Positions 24,298-53,835 of a DNA stretch of 64,000 bases are shown one piece after another. The position numbers were made by a program, and so were the translations under genes. Numbering within the stretch: position 1 is the stretch's first letter; each line of letters opens with the position of its first letter. The DNA is from Allolobophora icterica (Eukaryota > Annelida > Clitellata > Crassiclitellata > Lumbricidae), in assembly GCA_963556255.1 (NCBI GenBank), contig OY744611.1, positions 32,419,103 through 32,483,102 on the forward strand, in the 5' to 3' direction. Under the pieces are notes generated by a model. It was given only the letters and a program-made list of their open reading frames with translations, ran no database searches and was not told the DNA's origin.

Positions 24298-24690
24298 TCA
24301 GTAGTGCTTCCACTGCGAACCAGTGAAATCACTGTCAAATAATACAAACTTCAAACGCTTGGGAAACTGTGGAAGGGACAAACTAAGGAGCTCAAGCCCC
24401 AGCTCTCGAAAACGCGATTCCAGCTGGTGGGTCCAACATAGGCAAAACTTCTGGCCTGGCGTAGCAGTAAGCATTTGAGAGACAAACCGATATCTATCAG
24501 CAGCTACCCATGGGTGCCGGGATGGAGGAAACTCAAATGCGGAAATCCTTGCCACTTGGAGTTACAGTCAACAAGACAATTACGCATAAGGGTCAGGATT
24601 TTGAACTTAATACTCTTCTGAATGGGGAGCCAGTGCAAAGAATCCGCATACAAAGGAAGTTATATAACCGAACCCCTGAGCCATCTAATA
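24298..24690 (-). mobile_element. L2-like LINE fragment 3' of gene B
   Basis: Homologous to 9490-9990. The minus strand has QKFCLCWTHQLESRFRELGL-like text, the RT C-terminus in a shifted frame. Confidence 0.65.
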
Positions 24691-25780
24691 AAATCTTCTG
24701 TTGACCACCAACTGTATGCAGACGACACCTAACACTTCATATCCTTCTCCCCCAGCTCTTTCTCCATCTCCATTGCTCTACTACTCGACGTGGTCAACCT
24801 AATATCTAAATGGATGTCCTTCAACCTCCTCTGCCTCGACCCTGCCAAAACTGAATTTATTCTCCTTGGACTTCCAGATCAGATAAAAAAATCCCTGACC
24901 CTTCCATAAACTTACCCACCAGTTCTTCATCTCTAACGTTCATCTCACCTGTACACAATCTTGACGTTATCTTTGATCCACATCTATCCTTCTCTAATCA
25001 CATCTCCAACCTCTCGCGCACCTGCTTCATGCACATTCGTGTCCTCCGCCGCATTCGACCCATGCTTGACTTTAAAACTGCATCCACTATCGCTACCTCC
25101 ATTGTCCACTTTAGGCTTGATTACTGTAATTCCATTTTCCTTAACCTCGAATCCACCCAAATTAAGCGTCTACAACTCATCCAAAATTCTCTAGCTCGCG
25201 CCGTCACCAGGACACCTAAGCATCACCATATCACTCCCGTTCTTAACTCACTGCACCGGCTCAAAATCCCTGAGCGCATCCACTTCAAAGTCCTGTCGCT
25301 AACCTACAACACACTATAATACACCCAGCCAAAGTACCTTCATCAACTCTTCACCATCCAGCCACCTCGGTCTACCCGTTCATCCTCATATCTCACTCTC
25401 CCCCGTCCCCCAGTCACTACTCGCTTCAAGTTCTCCAACCGATCCATATCCTACACTGCACCTCAACTCTGGAACGAACTTCCCCTCGAATTCCGCATTT
25501 TCTCAATTCCTCCACCAATCCCACTACTCACTCACCGTCATTTACCTCGGGCTCCTCTACTCATCACCCACAGGCTTTCCACTCCAAAGTGAAGACTCAT
25601 CTCGAAACCCGCCGTAACAGCTGCTCTGCCTCTCCCTGGTCTTTCTGGCAATCGGATTCGGACCACCAATGGACATCGATCTCTGGACAACCCCTCGCAT
25701 ACGTCGCAGCGCTCGTGAATAAGCTGGTGCTTTGCGCTCATCTTTACAGTGGCGCTTTAGAAAATTGGAGATTATGATTA
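24690..25780 (+). mobile_element. L2-like LINE, RT core to 3' end
   Basis: The plus strand begins at the RT catalytic box (HQLYADDT, about 24712-24738). It continues through [34 protein letters not shown] and [20 protein letters not shown], with frameshifts. This is the family of 60040-63464. It is absent after genes A and C. Confidence 0.8.
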
Positions 25781-26681
25781 CGATTACGAACCTGGGGTGC
25801 CTCCAACAAGACGGCCGCTTCGAAACATTATCTAGTGAAAGTCCAGCAAAGATAGCATTACCAAAGTCCACTCTGGTGCAGACAGGGGCGTGTAAGCTTA
25901 TTAAGGTTGTGAGAGCGTGAAAGGAGAAGCAGTGGCGGGTGATATGATGCTGACCGAGATGGTGAAAGCATGAACGGCAGACACTGTTAATATGGTCAGT
26001 TTAGAAAAGATTCCGATCTACTCTAGGACAACTCAAATGCCACAGACTATGGGCGTAAACAAAACAGAATTGTTTACGTATAAAGCTGGAATTGTCGGCC
26101 ATGTCTAATATTGCATTTTTTACTGACATTACGCTACTTCTTCACTGGCAGTATGTACTGTTATTACAAAGTATAGGCGTAGCCTAAGTCTCACGCCATA
26201 CTGTCGCGTAACTGGCCGTCAAACTAGGGGGTTTCCTTCCGTCACTTCTGTCTTCTGGTACCGGAGGTTAGCGTCAAGGGAAACCCCTTCGTCAGACTTG
26301 ACTGCAGTGGCCCGGCCTCCGTGGTCTATCAGAGGGCTTGTAGAAACACCAGTCGAACACTCGCACAGTTTATTCAACGACAGTGCCAACGTCACCGCCA
26401 ACCAAGTTTCCGATCATCAGTCACCGCAGCTGTACATCGCTGGTGCGCCTAGTCGCCTACCCGCAAGTAGAACGCGTGTGCTCTCGATGACCCCAGCTGC
26501 GGTAGAAGGAATAATGAGGCTGATGAAGAGACACCGCTTGCGCTCGCTCGACGACCGAATGTCCCCATTTCGGTGCATAGCAGGCCGACATCCATCTAGC
26601 ACATGGTAATATTAAAAACAATTTGCGGTTCAATCGCCAAATTAAGTATTCGATAAACAGTTTGAAGGCATTACCCGATGG

Positions 26682-26890
26682 CAGGGCTGTAGTGGTAAAA
26701 TTAGAGGCGAGTATACGCTACCGGTTAGTTTTCCGAAACAAATTAGAGGTGAGTATACGCTACAGTATTTTGTGAGTATACGCTACAGTATTTTAATATA
26801 AATAAATATAAATATTTTGTGAGGTGAGTATACGGTCTCTAGAGGTGAGTATACGCTGTATACCCGCGTATACCCTCGAATACAGCCCTG
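26682..26890. mobile_element. hAT MITE, CAGGGCTGTA family, copy 1
   Basis: It is 209 bp, with TIR CAGGGCTGTA at both ends and duplication CCCGATGG (26674-26681, 26891-26898). The empty site is at 10508-10515. The inside repeats GAGGTGAGTATACGCT. Confidence 0.92.
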
Positions 26891-27498
26891 CCCGATGGCC
26901 AACTTAAGTGTTCAACCGTGTCATGGACAGCGTCAAATCCAATTAATCCAGATGCAATTAGTGCACTAAGCGAAGATGCACCGGTCACTTTGTCAGTTTC
27001 CACATCAATTAATCACCACCAGATACCACAATAGCAGAAATGAGTCACTACATCCTCATTTACACAGCCTCACAGCCACTCACTACACCTATTCCACGGT
27101 CAGCTGCACGGAATGTCGCCAATGCAAACAATCAATTATCCGCAACGTTATCAGACAACAAGTATCCAACTAAACACAGTATTGGCAATCAACGAAAAGC
27201 AGTATTACCAATTAATGAAAAATGCATTATCAAGCATCAGTTAGTCTACTATACGCATTTCCATGTGGTCTGTTCTAAAAACTCTGTTATTCATAACCTC
27301 CTGTGGACATACTAGGCAAAATGATGATTGCCTTGCCTTGTTACTCATGAAGAAGCATGATGCCATTGCTCGACTGTTTAGTGATTCTGATATTTCATGT
27401 ACTTTGAACTGATCTGTGACGGTTGTTATTTAATATTCTGTTTCGTTTTTCGTTGCCTATTACTGCCAAATAGGCGTAATGTAGCTGTTCATAACATG

Positions 27499-28189
27499 AT
27501 TGAAGGGCTTGCAGCAATAACCAGGTATGTCGGATTTTTTGAGTTTTGGGAAAATGGCTTCAAAGATTTGACACTTCAAACTGTTGTATCTAAGCCATTT
27601 TACGAGATATCGACAAGCTGTTTAAAGCACCATGTGAGTTATTACTGTCTTTCAAGAAATTGTTACATAATGCAATGCAATAGATAACATTAATGTTTTT
27701 CACGACATTTTGCTTCATACCTGGTTATTGACACTCAATAACCCAGTATGAAGCAAAAATCGTCTACTGTTAGTCGACATACCTTATTCTTGCACCAAAT
27801 GGTGACTAGCACACAGTACAAATTAATCGCCCAATAAGAAGGTAAGTCATCATAGATACATTACAGTAAGAAAAAATAACGTAAAATCAGTAAATTGTAG
27901 AGTAAGTAAGAGACAATAACCGGGTATGTCAAATAACCTGATTATTGCACCGGTAATAATACAAAGATTACAAGAAAAAACGACAATTTTTTATCATACC
28001 GGGTTATTGCACTGGAGTAATGCTACCATATGTCGACAAACTGTTTTATCCAAAAGCCAATTCAAAAATAATCAAATTTGTACCAAATTTGCAGGGTATA
28101 TAGAATACAATATTCCAAGCACGCTGGCATACTTTTTCACATAGACTAGGTATGTCGACATACCTGGTTATTGAGGCAAGCCCTTCAAT
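27499..28189. mobile_element. TIR element with AATAACCAGGTATGTCG ends
   Basis: ATTGAAGGGCTTGC starts it and the complement ends it. The inverted ends continue through CAATAACCAGGTATGTCG, for about 33 bp. Internal copies of the same motif (around 27700-27780 and 27920-28015) are subterminal repeats. The empty site CATAACATAATTATTAG is at 11733-11749. The target duplication is short, at most 4 bp. Confidence 0.75.
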
Positions 28190-28423
28190 TATTAGATGAT
28201 GACCACTATGATAATTGCCTCGAGTTGGTATTCAAGAAAAATGTCCTTAGCTCATTAGTCAACTTTGTTGCCAGTTTGATGACATGCGTTGTGAGCTGAT
28301 CTGTTGTTGTCTCTAGTTAACGCTATGCGCTTTTTAATTTTTTTGGTCGGTTTTGGTTGCTGCTTCTGCCTCTTTGACGTAATAAAGGTGTTCATTGCCA
28401 GTCAATGAAAAGCAGTGTTAATT

Positions 28424-28702
28424 CAGGGGCGCCGGCAGCGTGACGCACTGGACGCACGTACGTCCACACACCAAATCAAATCCACACAAGGATTAGGCAT
28501 CGCATCGATATTTTTTACAATTTCACTGTGTAATACAGTATGTATAAATAATATCATATGATATCATATGCATCTGTTATACTGTACTTTGATGAGTCAC
28601 TCTGAATCATTTCTAGTGTATGACTACGAGTGGCAAAATTGACAGGCTGGGAGGAGACGGGAGGGGTGTGCGTCCAATTTTTTAAGCCTGGCGGCGCCCC
28701 TG
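28424..28702. mobile_element. MITE with CAGGGGCGCCGGCAG ends, copy 1
   Basis: It is 279 bp, with TIRs CAGGGGCGCCGGCAG and CCTGGCGGCGCCCCTG. The second copy, inverted, is 51306-51583. The flanks AGTGTTAATT/AGTATTAT are an imperfect duplication. Confidence 0.75.
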
Positions 28703-28742
28703 AGTATTATCCTTAATGAAACGCAGTATTATCAAACATTAA

Positions 28743-29129
28743 TTAGCCAACTAAACGTAGCATTGCCAATACCCGTTCCTGAGGCAGCCCGGTGACAGGA
28801 CGGTTGTCTTCGTAGATGCCCTGAGTATTCCAGATCGGGCAATGAGGAATCGCTGTTCGACAATCTCCTGGAAGCGCCCTGGAGTGCAGAAGAAGGTCAG
28901 TTTGCGCCCTTTTCGGACGATGCAGACGAGACCGCCCGCCGTCAAAGCCTGCACCGGTTTCGGACACATCAGGTCGTTTAACAAGGTGGAATTCCTGGTC
29001 CTCCAGCGGGGCGAGGGAGACCAGGGCTTTGTCTGCAGTCAGCAACACTGGAAGGGAGGGCGGGGAGACGTCGATCACGGTGGCACCTTCCGAGGCTTCC
29101 ACCGTCCCACGACGACCCTCCGGACATGA
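28743..29129 (-). pseudogene. Unidentified coding-like remnant
   Basis: Two overlapping minus frames (PKPVQALTAGGLVCIVRKG; QEFHLVKRPDVSETG) look like a decayed protein. A 55-bp part near 28781-28835 recurs near 55350-55405. The family is not recognised; a retroelement polyprotein is the likeliest source. Confidence 0.35.
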
Positions 29130-29319
29130 GCGGAATGAGTGGGCCGTAAATTACGCCGTAATTTTCATTCTGCCTATAAATTTTCATTTCAGAGAGTCAC
29201 TTTAATTACCGACAAGAGTGATTTTAAAATGCAGCGTTGGCATCAATTAAATAATGAGATCTCGTGGATTCACTATGGGCATGAAAAGAACGTTGACCAT
29301 TATTTGCATTTGTCTGCAC

Positions 29320-30252
29320 CATAGTTCGAGAATTCGCATTTTACGAATTTTAAGAATTTTAAAAATTCACGAATTTTAACGAATTTTAAAACTGCAGTTT
29401 TAAAGTTCGTTAAAATTCGTTAAATAATAAAATAATAAAATTATTTGCCATGGCAACGAATTTTATTATTTGTTTACTTTTCAACTTTTAAAGCAAGTAG
29501 GCTAAATGTCAATGTCATAGGCAATCAATCAGCCGTAAATGATAGTTGACTAGCAACACAATATTACTGATATTCAGTTACTGTTTTACTTGGAGTCTTG
29601 AACTTCGATTTCTATCATAGTTGGGGTGTGTGACTGTGAGTGTTAATCAGCAGAACGAGAAACCACCAGTGCCCCAGCTCCAGTGTGTGACCAGTCAGTC
29701 ACACACTTTTGCAATGTTTGCAACCAAACATTGCTTAAAAGGGTTGGCAACGTTCACCGAACTGTGTCTTCTACTTCATCGTCCTCTGATTCTGAGTCAG
29801 GAACAGCCCACTGCTCCCATTCGACTCTGGTTTCTGTTTTTCACCATGCAAATGCTCCCGAATTCGGGCAGAACAACCAACAAATTCTTTGTCACAAAAA
29901 CAACATTGTATTTTTAGATTACCCTTTCCTTCTCCTCCAAAATTACTACATACTTCAACTCCGGTCTATGTTCTTTCATCTTTAAGAAATTAGATTTTAA
30001 CTAAGTTAACTCGTTACGTAATAAACTTTTTTACTGAATTTTACATTAAATTCTAAGCAGAAGCTTAACACAACAAATCACGACGTCATCACATTTGTTG
30101 TTGTTGTTGCTTAAGCTGTTTCTGCAAAGCGCCACTGTCAATGTAAAAAGGCCCAACGAATTTTTACGAATTTTTACGAATTTAAAAATAGACCAAAAAT
30201 TCGCGAATTTTTACGAATTTTAAAACCAAAAGTCACGAATTCTCGAACTATG
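29320..30252. mobile_element. hAT-type element with CATAGTTCGAGAATTCG ends
   Basis: A 17-bp TIR at each end is flanked by GTCTGCAC (29312-29319) and GTCTGCAG (30253-30260), matching 7 of 8. Subterminal ACGAATTTTTACGAATTT repeats are present. A short frame with THFCNVCNQTL is the only protein-like text. The site near 12320 is empty. Confidence 0.8.
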
Positions 30253-30360
30253 GTCTGCAGCTATGCTTGTTTTGTTATTTCCTAATAAACCCATACAATA
30301 AATTTATATATGTGACAATCAGGCTGTTGCATTTTCTCATTTTATAGCCTACGATGATGA

Positions 30361-30602
30361 TTAGGCTACTAAAATTCTAGTAACAAGAGATCTTTATCTG
30401 TTTTTCTCGCAGTTCTGCGCCGCATTTGTTACGCCCCTAAACTCCGTTCAGCAGAGTTCACAATTCTGCACTGTCACGCTCTCCATATTATCGCCCGCAG
30501 AATGAAAGATGCCTCACCCCGCGTCTTTTCTTGATTGTCCAGATTAGGCTACTAAAATTCTAGTAACAAGAGATCTATATCTGTTTTTCTCGCGGTTCTG
30601 CG
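30361..30602 (+). repeat. 59-bp direct duplication
   Basis: 30361-30419 and 30544-30602 differ at two positions. The A-B spacer has the segment once (near 13270). Confidence 0.8.
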
Positions 30603-30649
30603 ACGAATACTTTAAATGTAGGGCATACTTACTTAGGCCTTCTTCTTCT

Positions 30650-33175
30650 TCTTCTCTCCCTTCCGTCAGGCGTGCGCCGACGATGAGGCCTCAACGTGAC
30701 GTCTCCAAACAGCTCTGTCCCTGATTTTTTCAACAGCATCTCTCATCTCCATGTTCTGTGCTTTCAGGTCTTCTTTTATATTGTCCATCCATGTCTTTGT
30801 TTGCCTCCCTCTGCTTCGTTTTCCCTCTACATGACCGTACATAGCTGCGGCCGGAAGCCTCCTGTCATCCATTCGTGTCACATGCCCGAACCATGTAAGC
30901 CTTCTTTTCCTGATCTTGTCCACCACTGACTCCATCTGACCCAGTTCCTCCCTGGTCACCTCATTTCGGATCTTGTCTCTTCTACTTCTGCCAATTATTC
31001 TTCGCAGCCAGCTCATTTCCGCCACCAGCAGTCTCCTCTCATCTTCCCTGTGCAGGCACCAGCACTCTGAACCATACAGCAGCACCGGAATGACAAAAGC
31101 TCTGTATAGCTTCATCTTGGTTCTTATGGCTATGTTGTTTGATTTCCACATCTTGTTCAGCCTGCCGAACATCGCACATGCTAGACAGGGCTGTAGTCGA
31201 GGGTATACGCGGGTATACAGCGTATACTTACCTCTAGAGAAATTTGAGAGCGTATACTCATGGCTGTAGAGGAGGGTATACGCGGGTATACAGCGTATAC
31301 TTACCTCTGGGAACGAAAATTTTTCAAAAATGAGAGGTTTTTAAAAAGGTTTTTAGGGCGAATGACTAAAAAAAAAAAAAAAAAAAAAAAGGTCATCAAC
31401 TTTTTCAGAGACGAAATCGTAAAAAGTCAGAAAATTTGAAGGGAATTTGTGAAATTCAGAAATTTTTCTGAGACGAATTCCTAAAAACAGGTCTTCAAAT
31501 TTTTTTTACGTCGCTGGTCACCGGTAGCGTATACTCACCTCAAATTTTACCACTACAGCCCTGATGCTAGACCGATTCTACGCCTGATATCTGTTGTGCA
31601 CCGACCATCTTCTGTTATCAATCCTCCCAAGTACACAAAATCCGTCACCTGCTCGAGTGTCTTATCCTCCAGTCTGATCTGTATTCTTTCATGCTGCTTC
31701 TCAATAGTCATTGTTTTGGTTTTTGTACATTGATTTTAAGGCCTAATCTTCTACTACTATCATCGACCCTGTTTGTCAGCTCCTGCAGTTGTTCTGGTGA
31801 GTTCGCCACCAGATCAATATCGTCCGCAAAACGCAGATTATTTAGCAATCGTCCGTTTATTGTGACTCCTGCCTTTACTGATCTCATTGCATGCAAGGCT
31901 CATGACTGCCTCCAGGAGCAGGTTGAACAGGTCCGGTGATAGTCCACATCCTTGTCTTACCCCCGCAACGACCCTGAACCACTCTGTTAATTCTCCATCC
32001 ACTCTTACCGCGCTGACCGACTTGCTGTAGAGATCTTCTAACAGTACCACTAGTTTCTCAGAGACTCTGTAGTTTCTCAGCACCTGCCACAGACCTTGCT
32101 GCCACACACTGTCAAACGCCTGTTTGAAGTCTATAAAGTTGTTATACAACGTTCTGGTTTTTTTCAAAATATTTCTCTGCCAACTGCCTGGCCACAAATA
32201 ATTGGTCTATCGTACCTCTTCCCACCCTGAATCCCGCCTGTTCTTCGGCCACTACCTCCTCACATATCTTCTCAAACGTTGCTGCAGTATCTTGGTATAT
32301 ACCTTCCCTGGCACGCTTAACAGGCTGATTCCTCGGTAATTACTACATTCCATTCTGTCGCCTTTCTTGTGGAATGGTACTATAATGGCTTTTCCCCAAT
32401 CTGCCGGGCATTTCTTTTCTTGGTAAATTTTGTTACAGAGCATGTGCAGCATTCCTACCGAGCAGCTCTCTCCAGCTTGTATCATCTCAGCTCTCTTCTC
32501 CTGGTGCCTTTCCTTTTTTCAGGCTTCTTATGGCTGCATGCCTCTACTTCTTCTCTGAGTATGTCCTCCATAATTATATTCTTGACTGTTACTTGCTGGT
32601 AGTTCTTCTAGTACTGCGCTATCCACTGTGTTCTTTTCATTATACAGCTCTCCGTAATATTGCCTCCATCTCTGTTTAATTTCCCCTTTGTTTTCCAGTG
32701 GTTTACCATCTTTGTCTTTTACTGTTGTCATTCTCTGGTTAACTGTGCCACATATATCTCTCACCACCTGAAATAGCCTTTCCGTGTTCTGACCTCTTGC
32801 GCTATTTTCTACCTCACTGCATTTTTCTTCTAGCCAATTCTCCTTGCACCTCTTTGCCTTCTTTTTAATTTCTTTAGTTATCTTGTTGTACCTTTTCCTG
32901 TTTTCCTCACTATGTGTTTTTGTTGCCTTCATGTCTCTTCTCCGGTCACTCAGCTCCAATACCTCTCTTGATATCCATTATTCACGGGTTCTTTCTCCGT
33001 TGTTTCCTGTATCCCAGGACTTGTTGTGCAACTTCCGTATACGTGGCTCTAATTTCATTCCTTGCTTCCTCTGCTGTGTTCATGTTCTTTAAACTGATCT
33101 GTCTCCATCTATTACATATCGCGATACTGTATTGCTTCTTGACATCCTCTTCCCTAAGTCTTCCCACATAAAATC
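30650..33175 (-). mobile_element. LINE with RT domain, broken, minus strand
   Basis: On the minus strand, in order: RRKNPVNNG-side N-terminal text (33167-32982), NRKRYNKITKEIKKKAKRC (32959-32528), KAIIVPFHKKGDRMECSNYRGISLL (32485-32252), FIDFKQAFDSVWQ and GVRQGCGLSPDLFNLLLEA (32197-31838), the catalytic LRFADDIDLVA (about 31830), and the C-terminus LLYGSECWCLHRED (31172-30666). Frames shift between blocks, the endonuclease is missing, and a MITE interrupts it at 31186-31563. It is an inactive copy. Confidence 0.88.
31186..31563. mobile_element. hAT MITE, CAGGGCTGTA family, copy 2
   Basis: 378 bp inside the LINE, with perfect duplication ATGCTAGA (31178-31185, 31564-31571). The longer interior contains an A-run. 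Confidence 0.92.
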
Positions 33176-33191
33176 TCCTTGATCAACTACG

Positions 33192-33587
33192 CATGACTTG
33201 CACATTTTAAAACCAAGTCTGGAGAACAGCCGTCTGGTTGTACAGCCACAAGATATCAACTAAAAGCATGACTTGCACATTTTAAAACATTGATCAAGGA
33301 CCCTTGATCAACAGTCCCAATATATATTCATATGACATACCCGGCTATGTACAACACAGAGAACAACCGTCTGGTTGTACAGCCACAAGATATCAACTAA
33401 GCATGACTTGTACATTTTAAAACATTGATCAAGGACCCTTGATCAACAGTCCCAATATATATTCATATGACATACCCGGCTATGTACAACACAGAGAACA
33501 ACCGTCTGGTTGTACAGCCACAAGATATCAACTAAGCATGACTTGTACATTTTAAAACATTGATCAAGGACCCTTGATCAACAGTCC
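33192..33587 (-). repeat. 135-bp tandem array of inverted gene C leader pieces
   Basis: Units begin at 33192 (75-bp variant), 33267, 33402 and 33537 (partial), with an exact 135-bp period. The reverse complement contains GATATCTTGTGGCTGTACAA from the gene C leader (about 34567-34605). It also contains text matching 33643-33673 and 34169-34200. Confidence 0.9.
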
Positions 33588-33639
33588 CCATAGGCCTATT
33601 TGATATCAAAACAGCCCTAACAGAAACGTAACATTATGT

Positions 33640-33990
33640 AGCATAGCCGGGTATGTCATATGAATATATATTGTTGCAGCAATACGCGTGCGCGAGTAAT
33701 GAGTGTGTACATAGGACAGGCGACACACCCAATGCTTTCAGGAGGAGTCAGAGTGGCACATTGGTATATATAAATACGGCTGCAGTGAGACTGATTTGGA
33801 TTGTCGACGGTATCAGACGTCAGGCTCGCTTGAGCGCTTTTGCTTTTGGTGTCCTTCAATGGATTAAATTTGTATTTGCATTTGAACTAGGCACGAGAGT
33901 CTGTTAGATCTGCCAGTTTCGTGTGACGTTAACGCTTGACGTTGGTACATTGCTGGTTGTCGTTGTGTTGCACCAGTTGACGCTATTCGT
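33640..33990 (+). promoter_or_regulatory. Candidate distal promoter of gene C (TATA at 33769-33776)
   Basis: Conserved with 13430-13800. TATAAATA is preceded by AGTGGCACAT and followed by ACGGCTGCA. It lies 871 bp before the ATG of C. Confidence 0.5.
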
Positions 33991-34031
33991 CGCTTCTGCT
34001 TGCGAAAGGCATATAATCAATTCATAGCTAA

Positions 34032-34414
<383 letters not shown>

Positions 34415-34434
34415 TGGGTAGGTGTGTGTTTTTT

Positions 34435-34639
34435 GCATATCACGTGACTGTCTGAATATTGGACTTTGCTAATACTTTTTGACCCACATACATTCGACGT
34501 CGCTTCTGTTTGCAGACGCCCGTCTGCCTTGAGCTCACTTGAAAATCGTCATAGCACGCAACTAGTCGATATCTTGTGGCTGTACAACCGGACGGCTGTT
34601 CTCTGTGTTGTATCCAGACTTGGTTTTAAAATTTAAAAG
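34435..34639 (+). promoter_or_regulatory. Proximal leader region of gene C
   Basis: It holds a CACGTG E-box (34441-34446). TTCTGTTTGCAG (to about 34516) looks like a splice acceptor for a non-coding first exon. Conserved with B and D. Confidence 0.5.
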
Positions 34640-51959
<17,320 letters not shown>

Positions 51960-52359
51960 TTCGCCTCGGCAGTGTTCTTTGAGAGATTTTTCTTTAGTGG
52001 TTCTATTTGATTCCAGTAAAATGAATCTAGATTACAATTACTGTAGTGGAAGAAATAGGGTGAATGGATTGTTTTTAGAAAATTAATTTTGCTTAGGTGA
52101 TAACTAGACATGTATTTGTAGTGCCTTTAAATTTATATTAGGGTAGAAAGTGATTGCTGATTGATTGACTGAATCGCTTTGATTGGTTGATGTATCATTC
52201 AGTCACTTGCTAATGCACTTATTTATTCGTTCATTAAACAAGCAGTACTGACTGCGAAATATCAGTGGCAGTGCTGTTATCTTTTCCAACTGCAGGGCCA
52301 CGTGAAGTTTTCTGCTGTTATTTAACAACTTAATTTTAATTGTTATCTGAAAATTTTAA

Positions 52360-52830
52360 AGCGCCACTTTAAGAATAAACTCGTCAGTGGCGCTCCCGAT
52401 CCCAGGGGCGTCTACTCCATAGAAATCTTGGGGGATAGACGCCCCTGCCCGACCCGAAGCAGTGAAATCACTGTCAAATAAAACAAACTTCAGGCACTTG
52501 TGAAACTGTAGAGGGTACAAACTGATCGGGGCGCTCAAGCCGCAACTCTCTAGAGTCGATTCCAGTGGTGAGTCCATCATAGGCAAAGCATCTAGACTGA
52601 GCTGTAGTAGTCGCTAGGTCCCCTGCGCAGTTGAGAAAGAAACAGAAGTCCATGGACAGCCGAGCGAAGGGTGCCACGACCTGGGAACGAAGAAACCGAA
52701 ATGCAGAAGGCCCTGTATATATTCAGCAAGACAAATTATGCATAAGGGTCAGGATTTTGAACTGAATACGTTGCTGAATACGCGGTGCAAAGAATCCGGC
52801 GTAACGAAACCTATTTGACCAAACCCGGGG
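52360..52830 (-). mobile_element. L2-like LINE fragment 3' of gene C
   Basis: Homologous to 9490-9990 and 24298-24690. A 45-bp MITE remnant interrupts it at 52403-52447. Confidence 0.65.
52403..52447. mobile_element. Bare-TIR derivative of the CAGGGGCGTCTA MITE
   Basis: Only 45 bp: CAGGGGCGTCTACTCCATAG then ATAGACGCCCCTG with almost no interior. Flanks CCCGATCC / CCCGACCC match at 7 of 8. Confidence 0.8.
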
Positions 52831-53835
52831 TGTCTCCAATTAGACGGGGGGGGGGGCGGCGTTACGAGCAGACAAGTTTCGAAATATTAGCTAGTGGAAG
52901 TCTAACAAAGACAGCATTACTAAACTCCACCCTGGTGCAGACAAAGGCGTGTATAAGTTTCAAGGCAGTGGCTGGTAGCATGAGCTGTAGACACTGTTAT
53001 AGGCCACGCCAGGGCAACTCAAAAGTAGCGGGCTATGGACGTAAACTATTCAGAGTTGTTTTCGCATAAAGCTGAACTTGTTGGCTTTTCCTAATATTGC
53101 ATTTTTTTACGGATATTGTGCTACTTCTTCTCCGCTAGATGTACTGTTGTTACAAAAAGTGTGTGTGTTTGTTTCACGCTAATAAGGAGTATTTACTTAA
53201 TAATTATTAAACTTTCTAAAATTAATTATTAATTCATTATCTGGGCCCATGTTTCACTTAAAGTAAACAAACTTTTCGAATCATTCGCGCAGTGTATCAA
53301 GGACAATCATTGTCTGTATATTTGTTTGGGAAGCTCACAGAATTGATCAACATCTTTTCTTTTACCTGTTAGAATTATGTAGTTGGACATTATTGTTACC
53401 TGAGTAAGTGTGCATAAACATTACTGAGGTACAAACATAGGCCTATGCAGTTTAAAGTTGCTTACGATGTTTTTGTAGGACTTTCTAAGTAGGCCTATAA
53501 ACTTTGAGATGGGTAAACTATTTACCGTTGAACTTTGAGGTTGATTTGTTGACTGATTGATCTATTGATTGGTCATAGCCTATTGATGTTTTTTGTATTG
53601 CTGTTGGGCATCTGTACAAATTTTGCTTCCATATATACATGTAATCGCTCAACTTTTGATAGTAAGCTAATTTTCCATAAACAAGTAGGCCTAGAATGAT
53701 CTATTGACTGGTTGATCTTATTGATCGATTGTGTTGGTTTTTTGTTGAATAATTCATCTGAGACCTATTGGTTGATTGATTGGTCTATCTTTTGAATGAT
53801 TTATCAAATTGATTGATTGAACTAGTGAATTAGTG

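Noticed and set aside
33192..33587. CRISPR-like array
   Set aside because: Units are contiguous 135-bp tandem repeats with no unique spacers, in a eukaryotic genome.
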